The notes under the pieces are model-generated. The model made no database searches. It was not told where the DNA came from and was given only the letters and a program-made list of their open reading frames with translations. From Paracoccus versutus (GTDB lineage: Bacteria > Pseudomonadota > Alphaproteobacteria > Rhodobacterales > Rhodobacteraceae), in NCBI RefSeq assembly GCF_000763885.1, contig NZ_JRKO01000036.1:1-63334 (forward strand): a stretch of 63,334 nucleotides of DNA, in the 5' to 3' direction. The position numbers were made by a program, and so were the translations under genes. Below, piece after piece: positions 44,105 through 53,711 of this stretch (the stretch's first letter is position 1; each line of letters begins with the position of its first letter).

Positions 44105-44591
44105 ATGTTCATTTCACAAAATTGGAAGAATCGGAAACATCTGGACCAGATCGACCCGATAAACCAGAGAATCATCCGGACGCTTCAGAAGCGCGGCAAT
44201 CTCTCCAGCCAGGAACTGGCGGAAACTGTCGGTTCGTCTGCGGCATCCTGCTGGCGCCGCGTCAAAGCCCTTGAGAAAGCCGGAGTGTTAGGGGCCGCCG
44301 TGCGACCAAAAACTCGGGAGAGGCCTGGATGTATTTTGCCAAATCCGATTGAACGCCCAGGCTCGCGCCATGCGCGCTGCGTTTGAGCAGTTCATCGATC
44401 TGCAAGAAGATGTTGTAGAATTCTATTCTATCAGCGGCGAGAGGGACTACCTATTGCACTTCGTCGCAAAGGATGTATCCGATTACGAGAAGATACTCAT
44501 GCGTGGAATACTGGATCATGATTCCATTGCGAGTTCGTCGTCAATCTTCGTGCTGCGTCGGGTCAAGCACTCTACAGCTATACCGGTTTAG
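44105..44591 (+). pseudogene. Lrp/AsnC-family regulator, frameshifted
   Basis: N-terminus: LDQIDPINQRIIRTLQKRGN and SSQELAETVGSSAASCWRRV, the AsnC helix-turn-helix. The frame is lost near 44300. The RAM domain reappears in another frame from 44349: FIDLQEDVVEFYSISGERDY, LLHFVAKDVSDYEKILM. Divergent from the E1-E2 relic, as bkdR is from bkd genes, so the pair was probably a regulator with its 2-oxoacid dehydrogenase target operon; both are now dead. Confidence 0.8.
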
Positions 44592-44878
44592 ATAAGGGCA
44601 GTTTATTGTTCGCAAATGATGCCAGGCGCCAGGCTTCGATCAAGGAGGCCGCCACTTTTCCATACAAAATGAGCATGGAATCGCGAACAGTTCTTCTCGA
44701 ACCGCTGATATAATGCGCCCTCGAATTTCCGGGGGCCGGATTGACGCGATTCGTTAGAACTTTCCCTGCATGCTGGATTTTTGTGCAACTCTAATGCACC
44801 CGACGTCTTGCCCCGCCCAAGCGGATCATGTTTCTTGCCCCAAGATCCCACGACGCATGATTCCAGGGAGATAGCGCC

Positions 44879-45370
44879 ATGATCAGGATACCGTATTTCG
44901 ACAATGCCGAAGTTGAGCTGATCGACGATCCCGAGGATCCTGGCGCTGAAATGGCACTGGAGACGTTCCTGATGCTCACGCCCGCCGATCGGATCGTGGA
45001 TTCCCGCCATGTCTTCGCCTATTATAGGGATTTCCGCGAAGCCGTCGGCGGCCAAGACTGGCTGGACGAGCAGATGGGTGTTCCCGAAACGCCTGCCGAC
45101 ATCTGGAAACATGTCACGCCGACTACTCTCGATCTGCGAAAAGGCCGCGGCGACGACAGCAGCTGGTATGTCATGGTCGAAGCGAATTGCGCCTGGGAAG
45201 AAGAGCATGGCCTGTTGCTGGTCTGGCGCGACGGCCGGACGCTGACCAAGGTCGGTGGCTATGACGGCCATGTCACCAATGCGAACGCCTATGCGGACGA
45301 TGGCCTTCGCGACGTCGTTTACGTGGCAACGAATCCGAACCACACCACGAGGACCACCAACGCAGGGTGA
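44879..45370 (+). CDS. DUF6985-like hypothetical protein
   Basis: A 163-residue soluble acidic protein: IPYFDNAEVELIDDPEDPGA, an AYYRDFREAVGG segment, SWYVMVEANCAWEEEHGLLL and the end KVGGYDGHVTNANAYADD. The last motif with the conserved GG-Y-DGH-NANA pattern fits DUF6985 proteins, small immunity- or effector-like proteins of unknown role. Translation appears intact. No partner gene with a toxin domain is evident nearby. Confidence 0.65.
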   Translation: MIRIPYFDNAEVELIDDPEDPGAEMALETFLMLTPADRIVDSRHVFAYYRDFREAVGGQDWLDEQMGVPETPADIWKHVTPTTLDLRKGRGDDSSWYVMVEANCAWEEEHGLLLVWRDGRTLTKVGGYDGHVTNANAYADDGLRDVVYVATNPNHTTRTTNAG

Positions 45371-45685
45371 ATTGGCTAAGGTATCTCCCTAGACCTTGGG
45401 GAAATCGCGTGCCGTCTGCTGCCATTCTCGATCATCCGCAGCAGGTCTGCCTATATGTTTGACCCTATCCTGCTATACCAGTCCGCCGGCATTGCATGGC
45501 AGGACGTCGCCTAGTGGAGGTCTCAGCTTTGCACAACCATCCGACATGCCGTCGGTGACAGGTTATCCCGCATCTTTACCCTAATGTGCGGACAACGCCG
45601 TACTCTCGTCTGGGTGGCGGTTTCGGGAACCTTGCGTGCAGCATTCATCGAGGCCGCCCGGCAGCGTCGGGGCGAAATGTTGCTG
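45371..45685. other. Intergenic stretch with no recognised feature
   Basis: About 315 bases between the DUF6985-like gene and the reverse SH3-domain gene. Composition is mixed, no reading frame with homology and no strong hairpin with a T-run were seen. Confidence 0.4.
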
Positions 45686-45964
45686 TCAGCGATGCGCCAG
45701 ATAGTCAGCTGAAACGTAACCCCAGATACCGGGCCTGTCGGTGAGCGAGACTCTGCACCAGACCTTGCCGTTATTCGTGACGCAGTTCTGGCGGGTAAGG
45801 CGCGTTCCGTCGGGCAGGCCGATGATGATCTTGTGATTGAGGCCTGGGCCTGCGCGAAGTTTCAGGAGATCGTCTGACCCGACGCCCTTGACCACCGCAC
45901 CAGAACCGACCGCGCAGCCGGTAGCGATAGCGAGAGCGAGAAGAGCGGCAAAATGAGTGCGCAT
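45686..45964 (-). CDS. Bacterial SH3-domain lipoprotein
   Basis: A 92-residue secreted protein. The N-terminus MRTHFAALLALAIATGC is a lipoprotein signal with the lipobox Cys at 17. The mature part is one SH3b domain: LLKLRAGPGLNHKIIIGLPD, then CVTNNGKVWCRVSL with two Cys and GYVSADYLAHR. SH3b domains bind cell-wall or protein ligands in the periplasm. Single gene; function unknown. Confidence 0.78.
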   Translation of the reverse strand: MRTHFAALLALAIATGCAVGSGAVVKGVGSDDLLKLRAGPGLNHKIIIGLPDGTRLTRQNCVTNNGKVWCRVSLTDRPGIWGYVSADYLAHR

Positions 45965-46249
45965 GATCTGACCTGAATCGTTTTGCCATCACTACGACAC
46001 CATCGCGCGAAATGACAGCAGGCAGGTGCCGGACGCGGATAAGGGGTTGCACAAGACCTGCCATTGAAGGCCCGTTCCGTCCCATAGAGCGGCGATTCTG
46101 GTCAGGATTTCGCCGCGGCGCCAGTCAGCGGCAGCTTCGGAGAATGCAGCCACGCAGCATGGGATGAGCCAGACCGGCGGTTCTGGGCTGCGTGCGATGA
46201 CTGCGCGCGTTTGCCCTGCCCGAAGCATCGGAGCCGGCCTCGATCCTCG

Positions 46250-47220
46250 TCACCCCTGCTCCCGGCGGCCCGGCCTTCCAACCCGCCCCGCCAGAAAGCA
46301 GCCGATCGCGGCCAGTTGTATCGCCGCAGCGCAGGCGAGCAGCGGCACCGAACCGGATCCGTCGACCATGCCATCCCCGCGCAGCAGGCCGAACGCCGCC
46401 GGCGCGAAGGCATGGCTGGCCTGGCCGATGGCGACGATCAGCGGCACGACGCGGGCCACCTCGGCCCGGGTGAACTCCTGCTGCGCGATCAGCGGCGGCA
46501 GCGAGGTGGCATTGCCGATCCCCAACCCGAAGAGCGCAATGCCGAGCCCCGCCCTCGCCCGCCGCCAGCAGGAACAGCAGCGATCCAGCCACCTGCACGC
46601 CGTAGCTGGCACAGGCGACCAGGCGGCGGTCGGCCGAGACCGGCATCATCCAGCCCACCACCGAACGCCCGAGGATCGCGGCGAGCGTCGCGCCGCCCAT
46701 CGCCAGCCCCGCCATGCGCTCGCCCAGCACCGGCACCAGCAGCGAGAACAGATGCGCCAGCAACCCGATCTGGGCAAAGAGCCCCAGCATCATGCCGGCG
46801 GCCAGCGTCACGAACTTGCCGTCGGCAAAGAACCAGCGGCGCGCGGGCGAACCGCCTCGCGGCGCTCGTGGCCGGGGATCGGCCCCCTGCACGCCGTCCG
46901 GGCTTTGCCCCATGCTTTCGGGCGTGTGCCGGAACACCAGCACCGACAGGGTCGCGACCACGGCCACCATGACGCCGCCGACGGCCAGGGCCGCCGGCAG
47001 AAAGCCGATGCCCGCGATCAGCGCGATCCACGGCGGCGAGAAAATCACCCCGCCCAGGCTCGCGCCGTTATGGGCCATGCCGAGCGCGGCGGGACGGCGC
47101 AGGATGAACCAGGGCGCGATCAGCGCGTTCACGGCGGCCACCCCCATCGCGACCCAGCCAGCGCCGCTGGCCAGCGCCGCCGCGAACAGCTGCCAGGGCT
47201 CGGGCCGAGCCAGGATGCAG
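46250..47220 (-). pseudogene. MFS transporter, N-terminally truncated and frameshifted
   Basis: The readable part begins with PWQLFAAALASGAGWVAMGV and WFILRRPAALGMAHNGASLG, equivalent to the third membrane segment of a typical MFS protein; the first two segments are missing. The frame shifts near 46558; the C-terminal part (GIALFGLGIGNATSLPPLIA to the stop at 46250) is in another frame. Upstream it abuts the C-terminus of a divergent ArsR gene. Confidence 0.78.
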
Positions 47221-47460
47221 GCCCTCGGCATCCTGGCGGCGGATCGCGACATGCACGGCCGCCGCCCGCTCTGCCGTCCCTGCCTGGACTGGAGCGAGCG
47301 CCGCCCGCATCTGGCCGGAGCTCTCGGCGCCGCCATCTGCACCCATGCCCTGGATCAGGGCTGGGTGCGGCGCCGCATCGGAACGCGGGCACTGGAGATC
47401 ACCCCGGCTGGCAGGATCGGTTTCCGGCAGGCGTTCGGGGTCGCGGACGCTGCCGGCTGA
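47221..47460 (+). pseudogene. ArsR-family regulator, C-terminal fragment
   Basis: The forward frame ending at 47460 reads CRPCLDWSERRPHLAGALGA, then VRRRIGTRALEITPAGRIGF, the C-terminal wing of ArsR-type regulators with the DWSERR-HLAG signature. The helix-turn-helix is missing. It stands back to back with the truncated MFS transporter, the usual divergent arrangement, except that both 5' ends and their shared promoter have been deleted. Confidence 0.75.
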
Positions 47461-47714
47461 TCAGGGCAGGCCGCTTGCGTCCGGCATATCCCCATGCCCG
47501 CGGCGGCGAACACGAATGGCCGCGGTAGGGAAGCCGCACTGCGGCGGCGGCTCGCGAGTGGCCGGAATGGGTCGGGATGCGCTGCTATCCGTCCGACTGG
47601 CCGCCCATGCTGCAGCGCGGAATGCATGGCCGGTTTGCCGGGATCACGGCTACTTCCCATCCGGTGCCCGGCCTATATCCGCCTTGTCCGAAACATGCCC
47701 GCCGAATGGGCAAG

Positions 47715-47927
47715 ATGAAAAAAGGTGCCGAGATGTCCGCTGTCGAAATGAGCCATAGCCATGCTGCCCGTGGCCTGGGCCAGGTCTTTGCCCGCGTGAC
47801 CGCGATGGTCGCGGCATGGAACGACGCCCGCATCACCCGCAGCGAACTGAACCGGCTGACGGATCGCGAATTGACCGACATCGGCCTGACCCGCGGCGAT
47901 ATCGAGCGCGTCGCCCGCGGTCTCTGA
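47715..47927 (+). CDS. DUF1127 protein
   Basis: A 70-residue basic protein. The conserved C-terminal motif NRLTDRELTDIGLTRGDIER is typical of DUF1127 (YjiS-like) proteins; the N-terminus has RGLGQVFARVTAMVAAWNDAR. In Rhizobiales and Rhodobacterales such proteins influence RNA metabolism and phosphate responses. ATG 47715 or 47733 could start it. Terminated by a T-rich hairpin just downstream. Confidence 0.85.
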   Translation: MKKGAEMSAVEMSHSHAARGLGQVFARVTAMVAAWNDARITRSELNRLTDRELTDIGLTRGDIERVARGL

Positions 47928-47951
47928 AGCCATCCCCATCGATGAACCGAT

Positions 47952-47978
47952 CCCGCGGCGGTGGCGGCGGGGTTTTTT
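47952..47978 (+). terminator. Rho-independent terminator after the DUF1127 gene
   Basis: CCCGC (47952-47956) pairs with GCGGG (47967-47971) in a GC-rich hairpin, followed by six T (47973-47978). It lies 25 bases after the stop codon. Confidence 0.8.
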
Positions 47979-48017
47979 CATGCGCGGGTGATGGAAATCC
48001 GAAGCTGGGCCCGCTCA

Positions 48018-48166
48018 TGGTCATCGCCATCGCCGCATCAGCGATGATCGGAGCCTTCGACTTCGCCTATGCAGGGTTCACTGCTCTTTTCGGAGGTGCG
48101 GACGCGATTTCGATCCTCGGGATGTTGCTGATTGTGGGCGGCGGCACCCTGTCCTTGCGGCGATAA
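48018..48166 (+). CDS. Possible small two-segment membrane protein
   Basis: A 49-residue frame with two hydrophobic stretches, VIAIAASAMIGAFDFAYAGF and ISILGMLLIVGGGTLSL. A longer start at 47942 would read through the terminator hairpin, so 48018 is preferred. No family, and no strong ribosome site. Weak support. Confidence 0.25.
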
Positions 48167-48331
48167 CCCCAGTCCGCATTGCCACTGTTTCGGCACGGAT
48201 CTCGCCGCAGCGAGTCCAAGCAACCCCTTTCTGGAATGCTGGCCGAGAGAAGGTGATGCGCCTGATCAGTCGGCTCGTGAACGCATCATGGTGTCTCTCC
48301 ATCATCACGTCGTCACTTCACCCTTGATTAC

Positions 48332-48349
48332 ATACCAACCAGTCGGTAT
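48332..48349 (+). promoter_or_regulatory. TetR-type operator upstream of the TetR gene
   Basis: ATACC (48332-48336) and GGTAT (48345-48349) form an inverted repeat around AACCAGTC, so the whole reads like the common TetR/AcrR operator with an ACCAGTCGGT half. It lies 24 bases before the regulator's start codon and probably gives autorepression of the three-gene operon. Confidence 0.7.
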
Positions 48350-48372
48350 CTTTAATCCTCAAGGAGAGTGAC

Positions 48373-49008
48373 ATGCCCGCCCCGACCGCGAAACCCAATG
48401 CCCGTTCCAAGCTGCTCGATGCCGCCCTGTCGATGATCCGCGCCAAGGGCTATTCCGCCACGACGGTCGACGAGCTCTGCGCCGCCGCCGGTGTGACCAA
48501 GGGCGCCTTCTTCCATCATTTCAGGAACAAGGACGAATTGGGCGTCGCAGCCGCCGAGCATTGGTCCGAGGTGACAGGCGCCCTGTTCGCCGCTGCGCCC
48601 TACCACGACCATGCCGATCCGCTCGACCGCGTGCTCGGCTATCTCGCCTTCCGCAAGGCCTTGCTGCAAGGCGGCGTGCCCGATTTCACCTGCCTCGTCG
48701 GCACCATGGTGCAGGAGACCTATGAGACGGCTCCGGCCATTCGCGACGCCTGCGACCGCAGCATCAGCACCCATGCCAGGACACTCGAGGCCGATATCGA
48801 GGCGGCGATGCGCGACCGGGCCATGTCGCCCGATTGGACGCCCGAATCGCTCGCCCTCCACATCCAGGCGGTCCTGCAGGGCGCCTTCATCCTCGCCAAG
48901 GCAAAGGGCGGGCCACAGGTCGCCGCCGACAGCATGGACCATCTGACCCGCTACCTGACGCTGCTGTTCTGCGCGGGCGGCGACACCCCGAACCCGAAAG
49001 GAGACTGA
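48373..49008 (+). CDS. TetR/AcrR-family transcriptional regulator
   Basis: A 211-residue regulator. The N-terminal helix-turn-helix reads LLDAALSMIRAKGYSATTVD, then VTKGAFFHHFRNKDELG. The C-terminal ligand domain has VGTMVQETYETAPAIRDACD. GGAGAG precedes the ATG, and its operator lies directly upstream. It ends one base before the SRPBCC gene, giving an operon with two small ligand- or antibiotic-related proteins. Confidence 0.93.
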   Translation: MPAPTAKPNARSKLLDAALSMIRAKGYSATTVDELCAAAGVTKGAFFHHFRNKDELGVAAAEHWSEVTGALFAAAPYHDHADPLDRVLGYLAFRKALLQGGVPDFTCLVGTMVQETYETAPAIRDACDRSISTHARTLEADIEAAMRDRAMSPDWTPESLALHIQAVLQGAFILAKAKGGPQVAADSMDHLTRYLTLLFCAGGDTPNPKGD

Positions 49009-49009
49009 C

Positions 49010-49453
49010 ATGCCCAGCACCATTAATCTGCACCGCGTCATCGCGGCGAAGCCCGAAAAGGTTTATCGGGCCTTCATCGAACCGGATGCCATTGCCAGCT
49101 GGCTTCCGCCCTTCGGCTTCCTCTGCACCGTCCATGAGCTGGATGCCAGGGTCGGCGGCAAGCACAGGATGTCCTTTCGGAACTTCACCACCGGGGACAG
49201 CCATTCCTTCGGCGGCGAATATGTCGAACTCGTTCCCGGCGAGCGGCTGGTCTACACGGACAGGTTCGACGATGCGAACCTGCCGGGCGAGATGCGGGTC
49301 ACCGTCACGCTGAAGCCCGTGTCGGTGGGCACCGAGATGACCGTCGAGCAGGCCGGGGTGCCGGACCTGATCCCGGCCGAGGCCTGTTACCTTGGCTGGC
49401 AGCAGAGCCTGCGCAAGCTTGCGAGCCTGGTTCAGCCCGAAATCGACCAATAG
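49010..49453 (+). CDS. SRPBCC/AHSA1-family protein
   Basis: A 147-residue START-like protein: [59 protein letters not shown] and the C-terminal [20 protein letters not shown]. The fold has a hydrophobic pocket for small ligands. Coupled to the TetR gene (GAAAGGAG before ATG), so it is probably induced by the same small molecule. Confidence 0.9.
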   Translation: MPSTINLHRVIAAKPEKVYRAFIEPDAIASWLPPFGFLCTVHELDARVGGKHRMSFRNFTTGDSHSFGGEYVELVPGERLVYTDRFDDANLPGEMRVTVTLKPVSVGTEMTVEQAGVPDLIPAEACYLGWQQSLRKLASLVQPEIDQ

Positions 49454-49560
49454 CGACGACGGATCGCCGTCGGCAAAGCGTCATGCGCAAACCGTGCGGC
49501 CCCGGAAACGAAAACTCCACTCGATCCCGTACGAAACCCCCAGACCAAAGGAGACCAGAG

Positions 49561-50049
49561 ATGACCGATCTCGTGACATGCCTGTGGTTCGACCATGGCG
49601 AAGCCGGAAAGGCGGCCGCATTCTATGCCGCCACCTTTCCCGACAGCCATGTCGACCGGGTGAACGCCTCTCCCTCCGACTATCCCGGCGGCCAGGCGGG
49701 CAACGAGCTGACCGTCGAATTCACCGTCCTTAACCGAAGGTTCATCGGCCTCAACGGCGGTCCTGCCTTCACGCCGAACGAGGCGGTCAGCTTCATGGTT
49801 CTGACCGAAGACCAGGAACAGACCGATCGCTACTGGAACGCGATCGTCGGAAACGGCGGCCAAGAGAGCGATTGCGGCTGGTGCAAGGACCGCTGGGGCC
49901 ACTCCTGGCAGATCACCCCGAAGCGGCTGATGGAGCTGACGACCGATCCCGACCGCGCCAAGGCCAAGCGCGCGATGGAGGCGATGATGACGATGCGGAG
50001 AATCGACATCGCCCGGATCGAGGCGGCCGCGTCTGCCGGGACGGAATAG
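49561..50049 (+). CDS. VOC-superfamily PhnB-like protein
   Basis: A 162-residue protein of the PhnB/3-demethylubiquinone-methyltransferase-like fold: [20 protein letters not shown], then [17 protein letters not shown] and [17 protein letters not shown]. These are PF06983 features. Function is uncertain; the family is often found downstream of TetR and SRPBCC genes, as here. Confidence 0.9.
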   Translation: MTDLVTCLWFDHGEAGKAAAFYAATFPDSHVDRVNASPSDYPGGQAGNELTVEFTVLNRRFIGLNGGPAFTPNEAVSFMVLTEDQEQTDRYWNAIVGNGGQESDCGWCKDRWGHSWQITPKRLMELTTDPDRAKAKRAMEAMMTMRRIDIARIEAAASAGTE

Positions 50050-50302
50050 CAGGGCAAGGGACGGCGACGAACGACCGTGCATCGCTGTCCTGCCGCGGCA
50101 CGAAACCGAACCCTGCCGGCTTCGGCACGCCAGCCCGCAGGCCCTGCGGATGGCGATCTGGAGTGGCGAGGGCGGCAAGGCCGGGTCGAGGTCGGCCCTG
50201 GGCATGGACATGGGCGCGTCGGGTTCTGGGCTGTCCCGATGCGCAAGAGCGGGACGGTTTGCGGCGCGGGTGAACATCCCACCCTGCTCATGCTCGTGAT
50301 CA

Positions 50303-50790
50303 TCAAGCGCTTTCGACGGGCACGGCCGGATGAACCGGGACGCTGTCGATATAGGATAAGATCACCGGCATCACGACCAGCGTCAGGATGGTGAAACTGA
50401 TGAGCCCGCCGATCATCGCATAGGCCATTGGCACACGCTGTGCGCCGCCGCCCGTAATGGCGATGCCCAGGGGGAACCATCTCGAAGATCATTGCGAGCG
50501 TCGTCATGATGATCAGCCGGAACCGCGCCACGCCGGCGCTGACCAGCGCAGCGATCCGTTCCAGCCCGTGCTAGCTCCTGATTGGCGAAATGGCCCAGCA
50601 GGATGCCTTTCTTGGTCACCAGCCCCATCAGCATGATGCATCCGATCATCAAGTATGCTGCCCGCGATCATCAGTGCCAGGATGACGCCGATCAGCAACA
50701 ATGGCATCGCCACCACGATTGCGATCGGCTGCAGGCCGCTCGCGAATTGCGGGCCTAGGGCCAGATAGGACCATCGCCCGCTCATAGGGT
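50303..50790 (-). pseudogene. RND efflux permease, C-terminal fragment with frameshifts
   Basis: Pieces in changing frames match the C-terminal membrane region of AcrB/MexB-type pumps: ASGLQPIAIVVAMPLLLIGV, MIGCIMLMGLVTKKGILLGH, RFRLIIMTTLAMIFEMV and AYAMIGGLISFTILTLVVMP ending at the stop 50303-50305. The rest of the gene is absent, cut by the downstream insertion-sequence remnant. Confidence 0.78.
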
Positions 50791-50860
50791 CAGGCCCCAT
50801 TGATCTTCTTGATGCCGCCGGGCCTGGATGATTCAAGCACCCGAGCTGACGGGGGTGCTG

Positions 50861-51523
50861 ATGAGCAACCTTTTCCGGCTGACCGACGAGCAGATGGAGC
50901 GGCCCGGCCGTTTTTTCCGAAGAGCCATGGCAAGCCGCGGGTTGATGACCCGCGGGTGCTGAGCGGGATCATCTTCATCAACCGCAATGGGTTGCGGTGG
51001 CGTGATGCTCCACGGGAGCATGGCCCGCCCAAGACGCTCTACAACCGCTGGAAACGGTGGGGCGACAGGGGGTGTTCGGCCGGATGATGGAGGGATCAGC
51101 CTCCGAGGGGGGCGAGGAGAAGGTCGTGATGATGGACGCGACCTGCCTGAAGGCGCATCGCACGGCTTCGAGCCTGCGGTCGGAAAAAGGGGGCTCGACG
51201 ATCAACGCGAGCGTCTGGTCGGGCGAAGGAAAGGCGGGCTGAACACGACGCTGCACGCCGTCGCGGACGCGAAAGGTCGCCCCCTCGGCTTCTTCATGAC
51301 GGCTGGCCAGGTCGACAACTACACCGGTGCGGCGGCGCTCCTGGGCAGCTTGCCCGCCGCCGAATGGCTGATCGCCGACCGCGGCCATGACGCCGGCCGG
51401 TTCAGGGATGCATTGCAAGACAAAGGGATAAAGCCCTGCATTCCCGGCCGGAAGTCGCGCGGCAAGACGATCCGCTACGACAGGCGTCGCTATCGGCAGC
51501 GCAACCGGATAACGATCACCTGA
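50861..51523 (+). mobile_element. IS5-family transposase gene, frameshifted and truncated
   Basis: MSNLFRLTDEQMER opens the transposase; the next part (PFFPKSHGKPRVDDPRVLSG, IIFINRNGLRWRDAPREHG) is in a second frame, VFGRMMEGSASEGG with VMMDATCLKAHRTASSL in a third, and LNTTLHAVADAKGRPLGFFM and LIADRGHDAGRFRDAL in a fourth stretch. The first two catalytic Asp are visible; the final Glu region is missing after RRRYRQRNRI. At least three lesions make it inactive. Terminal inverted repeats were not identified. Confidence 0.85.
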
Positions 51524-51588
51524 ATACGCCCACCGTGCCGATCATGCATCATCGCTCGCAAAAATGGTCAACCAACGAGGCCTCCCGA

Positions 51589-52788
51589 ATGAACCACAGC
51601 CCCCGGCAATCGCAGGCAAGCGTCTCCGAAGTGTTCCGCGTCTTCCTGAAGCTGGGGCTCACCTCCTTCGGCGGCCCGATCGCGCATCTGGGCTATTTTC
51701 GCGACGAACTGGTGACACGGCGAAAATGGCTGAGCGAGAGCGCCTATGCCGATCTGGTGGCACTATGCCAGTTCCTGCCGGGTCCCGCCTCCAGCCAGGT
51801 TGGCTTTGCACTTGGCCTGACCCGGGCGGGTTGGGGCGGCGCCTTTGCGGCTTTCCTCGCCTTCACCTTGCCATCTGCCCTGATCCTTCTCGGCCTCGCC
51901 ATGACCGCAACACGCCTCGAAGGCCCGCTTGCGCTCGGCGTCCTGCATGGCCTCAAGATCGTCGCCGTCGCCATCGTCGCGCAGGCCGTGTGGGGCATGG
52001 CCAAAAACCTCTGCCCCGACAAAGAGCGCGCCACGATCGCGGTCGCAGCCGTGCTTCTGCTCGCCTGGGCGCCGGGCGCCATGGGTATGATGGCCGCCAT
52101 TCTCCTTGGCGCGATCGCCGGGCTCGCCTTGAGCAAGGGGCAGGTTGCGACCGGCGGGCATCTGCCTGTGCCGGTTTCACGGACAGCCGGCCTCATGGCC
52201 TTTCTACTCTTCGCCATCTTGCTGCTTGGTCTCCCGCTCCTGGCCGGGCAGGCGCAGGGATGGGCGCTGGCCGACAGCTTCTATCGCGCCGGCTCGCTGG
52301 TGTTTGGCGGTGGGCATGTCGTGCTGCCGTTGTTGCAGGCCGAAACCGTCACGCCGGGATGGGTGTCGGATGACGCCTTCCTCGCGGGCTATGGCGCCGC
52401 GCAGGCGGTGCCGGGGCCGCTCTTCACCTTTGCCGCCTGGCTCGGGGCGGTCATGGGACCGGCCCCGAACGGCGTCACTGGCGCGGCAATCGCTCTTGCC
52501 GCACTCTTCCTTCCGGGCTTCCTCATCCTGATCGGGGCACTTCCCTTCTGGGATCAGTTGCGCCGTACGACATGGGCGCAGTCGGCCATGCAGGGCGCCA
52601 ATGCCGCCGTCGTCGGAATCCTCGGCGCTGCGCTTTATTCACCTGTCTTCACAAGCGCGATCGGCGGCATGCCGGACTTCGCGCTGGCCATGATCTGCTT
52701 CGTGGCGCTGATGGCCTGGGAAGCTCCGCCGTGGGTTGTGGTTTTGCTGGCGGCCGTGGGTGGAGCTGCCCTTGGCCTGACGACGTAA
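51589..52788 (+). CDS. chrA: Chromate transporter ChrA
   Basis: A 399-residue CHR-family transporter made of two homologous halves. The N-terminal half has LKLGLTSFGGPIAHLGYFRD, VALCQFLPGPASSQVGF; the second half has GSLVFGGGHVVLPLLQAETV and AGYGAAQAVPGPLFTFAAW. Each half carries the FGGP or FGGGH and the PGP motifs of CHR proteins. It expels chromate from the cytoplasm, giving resistance. It lies next to an IS remnant and has no chrB regulator beside it. Confidence 0.92.
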   Translation: MNHSPRQSQASVSEVFRVFLKLGLTSFGGPIAHLGYFRDELVTRRKWLSESAYADLVALCQFLPGPASSQVGFALGLTRAGWGGAFAAFLAFTLPSALILLGLAMTATRLEGPLALGVLHGLKIVAVAIVAQAVWGMAKNLCPDKERATIAVAAVLLLAWAPGAMGMMAAILLGAIAGLALSKGQVATGGHLPVPVSRTAGLMAFLLFAILLLGLPLLAGQAQGWALADSFYRAGSLVFGGGHVVLPLLQAETVTPGWVSDDAFLAGYGAAQAVPGPLFTFAAWLGAVMGPAPNGVTGAAIALAALFLPGFLILIGALPFWDQLRRTTWAQSAMQGANAAVVGILGAALYSPVFTSAIGGMPDFALAMICFVALMAWEAPPWVVVLLAAVGGAALGLTT

Positions 52789-52970
52789 GGCGATGGCGTG
52801 CTCATTCTGTCAGACCCGAGGGCATTGATCGAACAAAGCTGAATACTCGCCACGTCGAGGGCCGAGGCGGGCCGGCCTCTTTCTTGCAGAAGAAGACGCC
52901 CGATGATTGACGCATCGCATGAGTCCGCCTGAGTATGTTTGTGATTGATCGCTAACTAAAGAGGTGCCGC

Positions 52971-53180
52971 GTGCGCAAGTCAGCGGAGCTTCGCAAGGCC
53001 GAGATTGTTGCTGCCGTCCTGGATTTAGCCGACGGGATCGGCCCGGACCGGGTGACGACAGGAGCGGTCGCATCGGCAATTGGGGTGAGACGCAGGCTGC
53101 GCTGTTTCGACATTTTCCGACCAAGGAAACGCTGTGGCAGGCCGTGGCCGAGCATGTGGCCGAAACCGCAGCCCTTCCAT
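52971..53180 (+). pseudogene. TetR-family regulator, N-terminal fragment, frameshifted
   Basis: RKSAELRKAEIVAAVLDLAD with GPDRVTTGAVASAIGV is a TetR helix-turn-helix start. The frame shifts near 53088 and continues as QAALFRHFPTKETLWQAVAE. The sequence ends near 53180, where a reverse-strand TetR fragment begins. Confidence 0.72.
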
Positions 53181-53368
53181 GCGCGGCGGCGGGCGGAACG
53201 GGCCAGATTGTCGAAGATGACCTGGACCTTGTCGGCCAGATCGCCCTTGGCCCTCGCGAACCAATGCGGGAAAGCCGCCAGATTGGGCTGGTCCCGCATC
53301 TCCAGCCAGGCGGCGATCAGATCGTCCTTGCTGCGGAAATGATAATAGAAGGCCACTGCCCTCCACAC
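53181..53368 (-). pseudogene. TetR-family regulator fragment, inverted relative to its neighbour
   Basis: The reverse strand reads AFYYHFRSKDDLIAAWLEMR, then RAKGDLADKVQVIFDNLARS, the recognition helix and second domain of a different TetR protein. It lacks its N-terminus and C-terminus. It faces the forward TetR fragment tail to tail. Confidence 0.7.
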
Positions 53369-53385
53369 GGAAGCGCATCGTCCGG

Positions 53386-53711
53386 CCCAGTTGCCAACGC
53401 CGCAGTATTTCTCGCGGCACTATTACGACCTGGCCATGCTCCTCGACACAGGAGAGGGTCAGGCCGCTGTCAGCGACTTCGATCTGTTGGCGCAGGTGGC
53501 GAAGCACAAGGCGACCTTCTTTCGGTCAGGCTGATCCAGCTACGACACGGCTCGGCCGGGGACGCTGCGGCTTATGCCGGACGACGCCCGGATCAAGGAC
53601 TTGCGCGCGGACTATCGGGCGATGGCGCCGATGATGTTCAATCAGACTCCGCCATCGTTCGGTGAAATTCTTGTCAGGATTGCGGCACTCCAACAGGCGA
53701 TCAACCGGTAA
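53386..53711 (+). pseudogene. AbiEii-type nucleotidyltransferase toxin, C-terminal fragment
   Basis: QYFSRHYYDLAMLLDTGEGQ, LLAQVAKHKATFFRSG, then TGA (53532-53534) where Trp is usual, then YDTARPGTLRLMPDDARIKD and a QAINR end at 53711. This is the C-terminal region of AbiEii/AbiGii-type abortive-infection toxins. The nucleotidyltransferase domain and the AbiEi antitoxin gene are absent. Confidence 0.75.

Noticed and set aside
47942..48166. A 74-residue protein starting at ATG 47942
   Set aside because: Its first residues are encoded by the hairpin and T-run that terminate the DUF1127 gene, so translation from there is unlikely; a shorter frame from 48018 is listed at low confidence.
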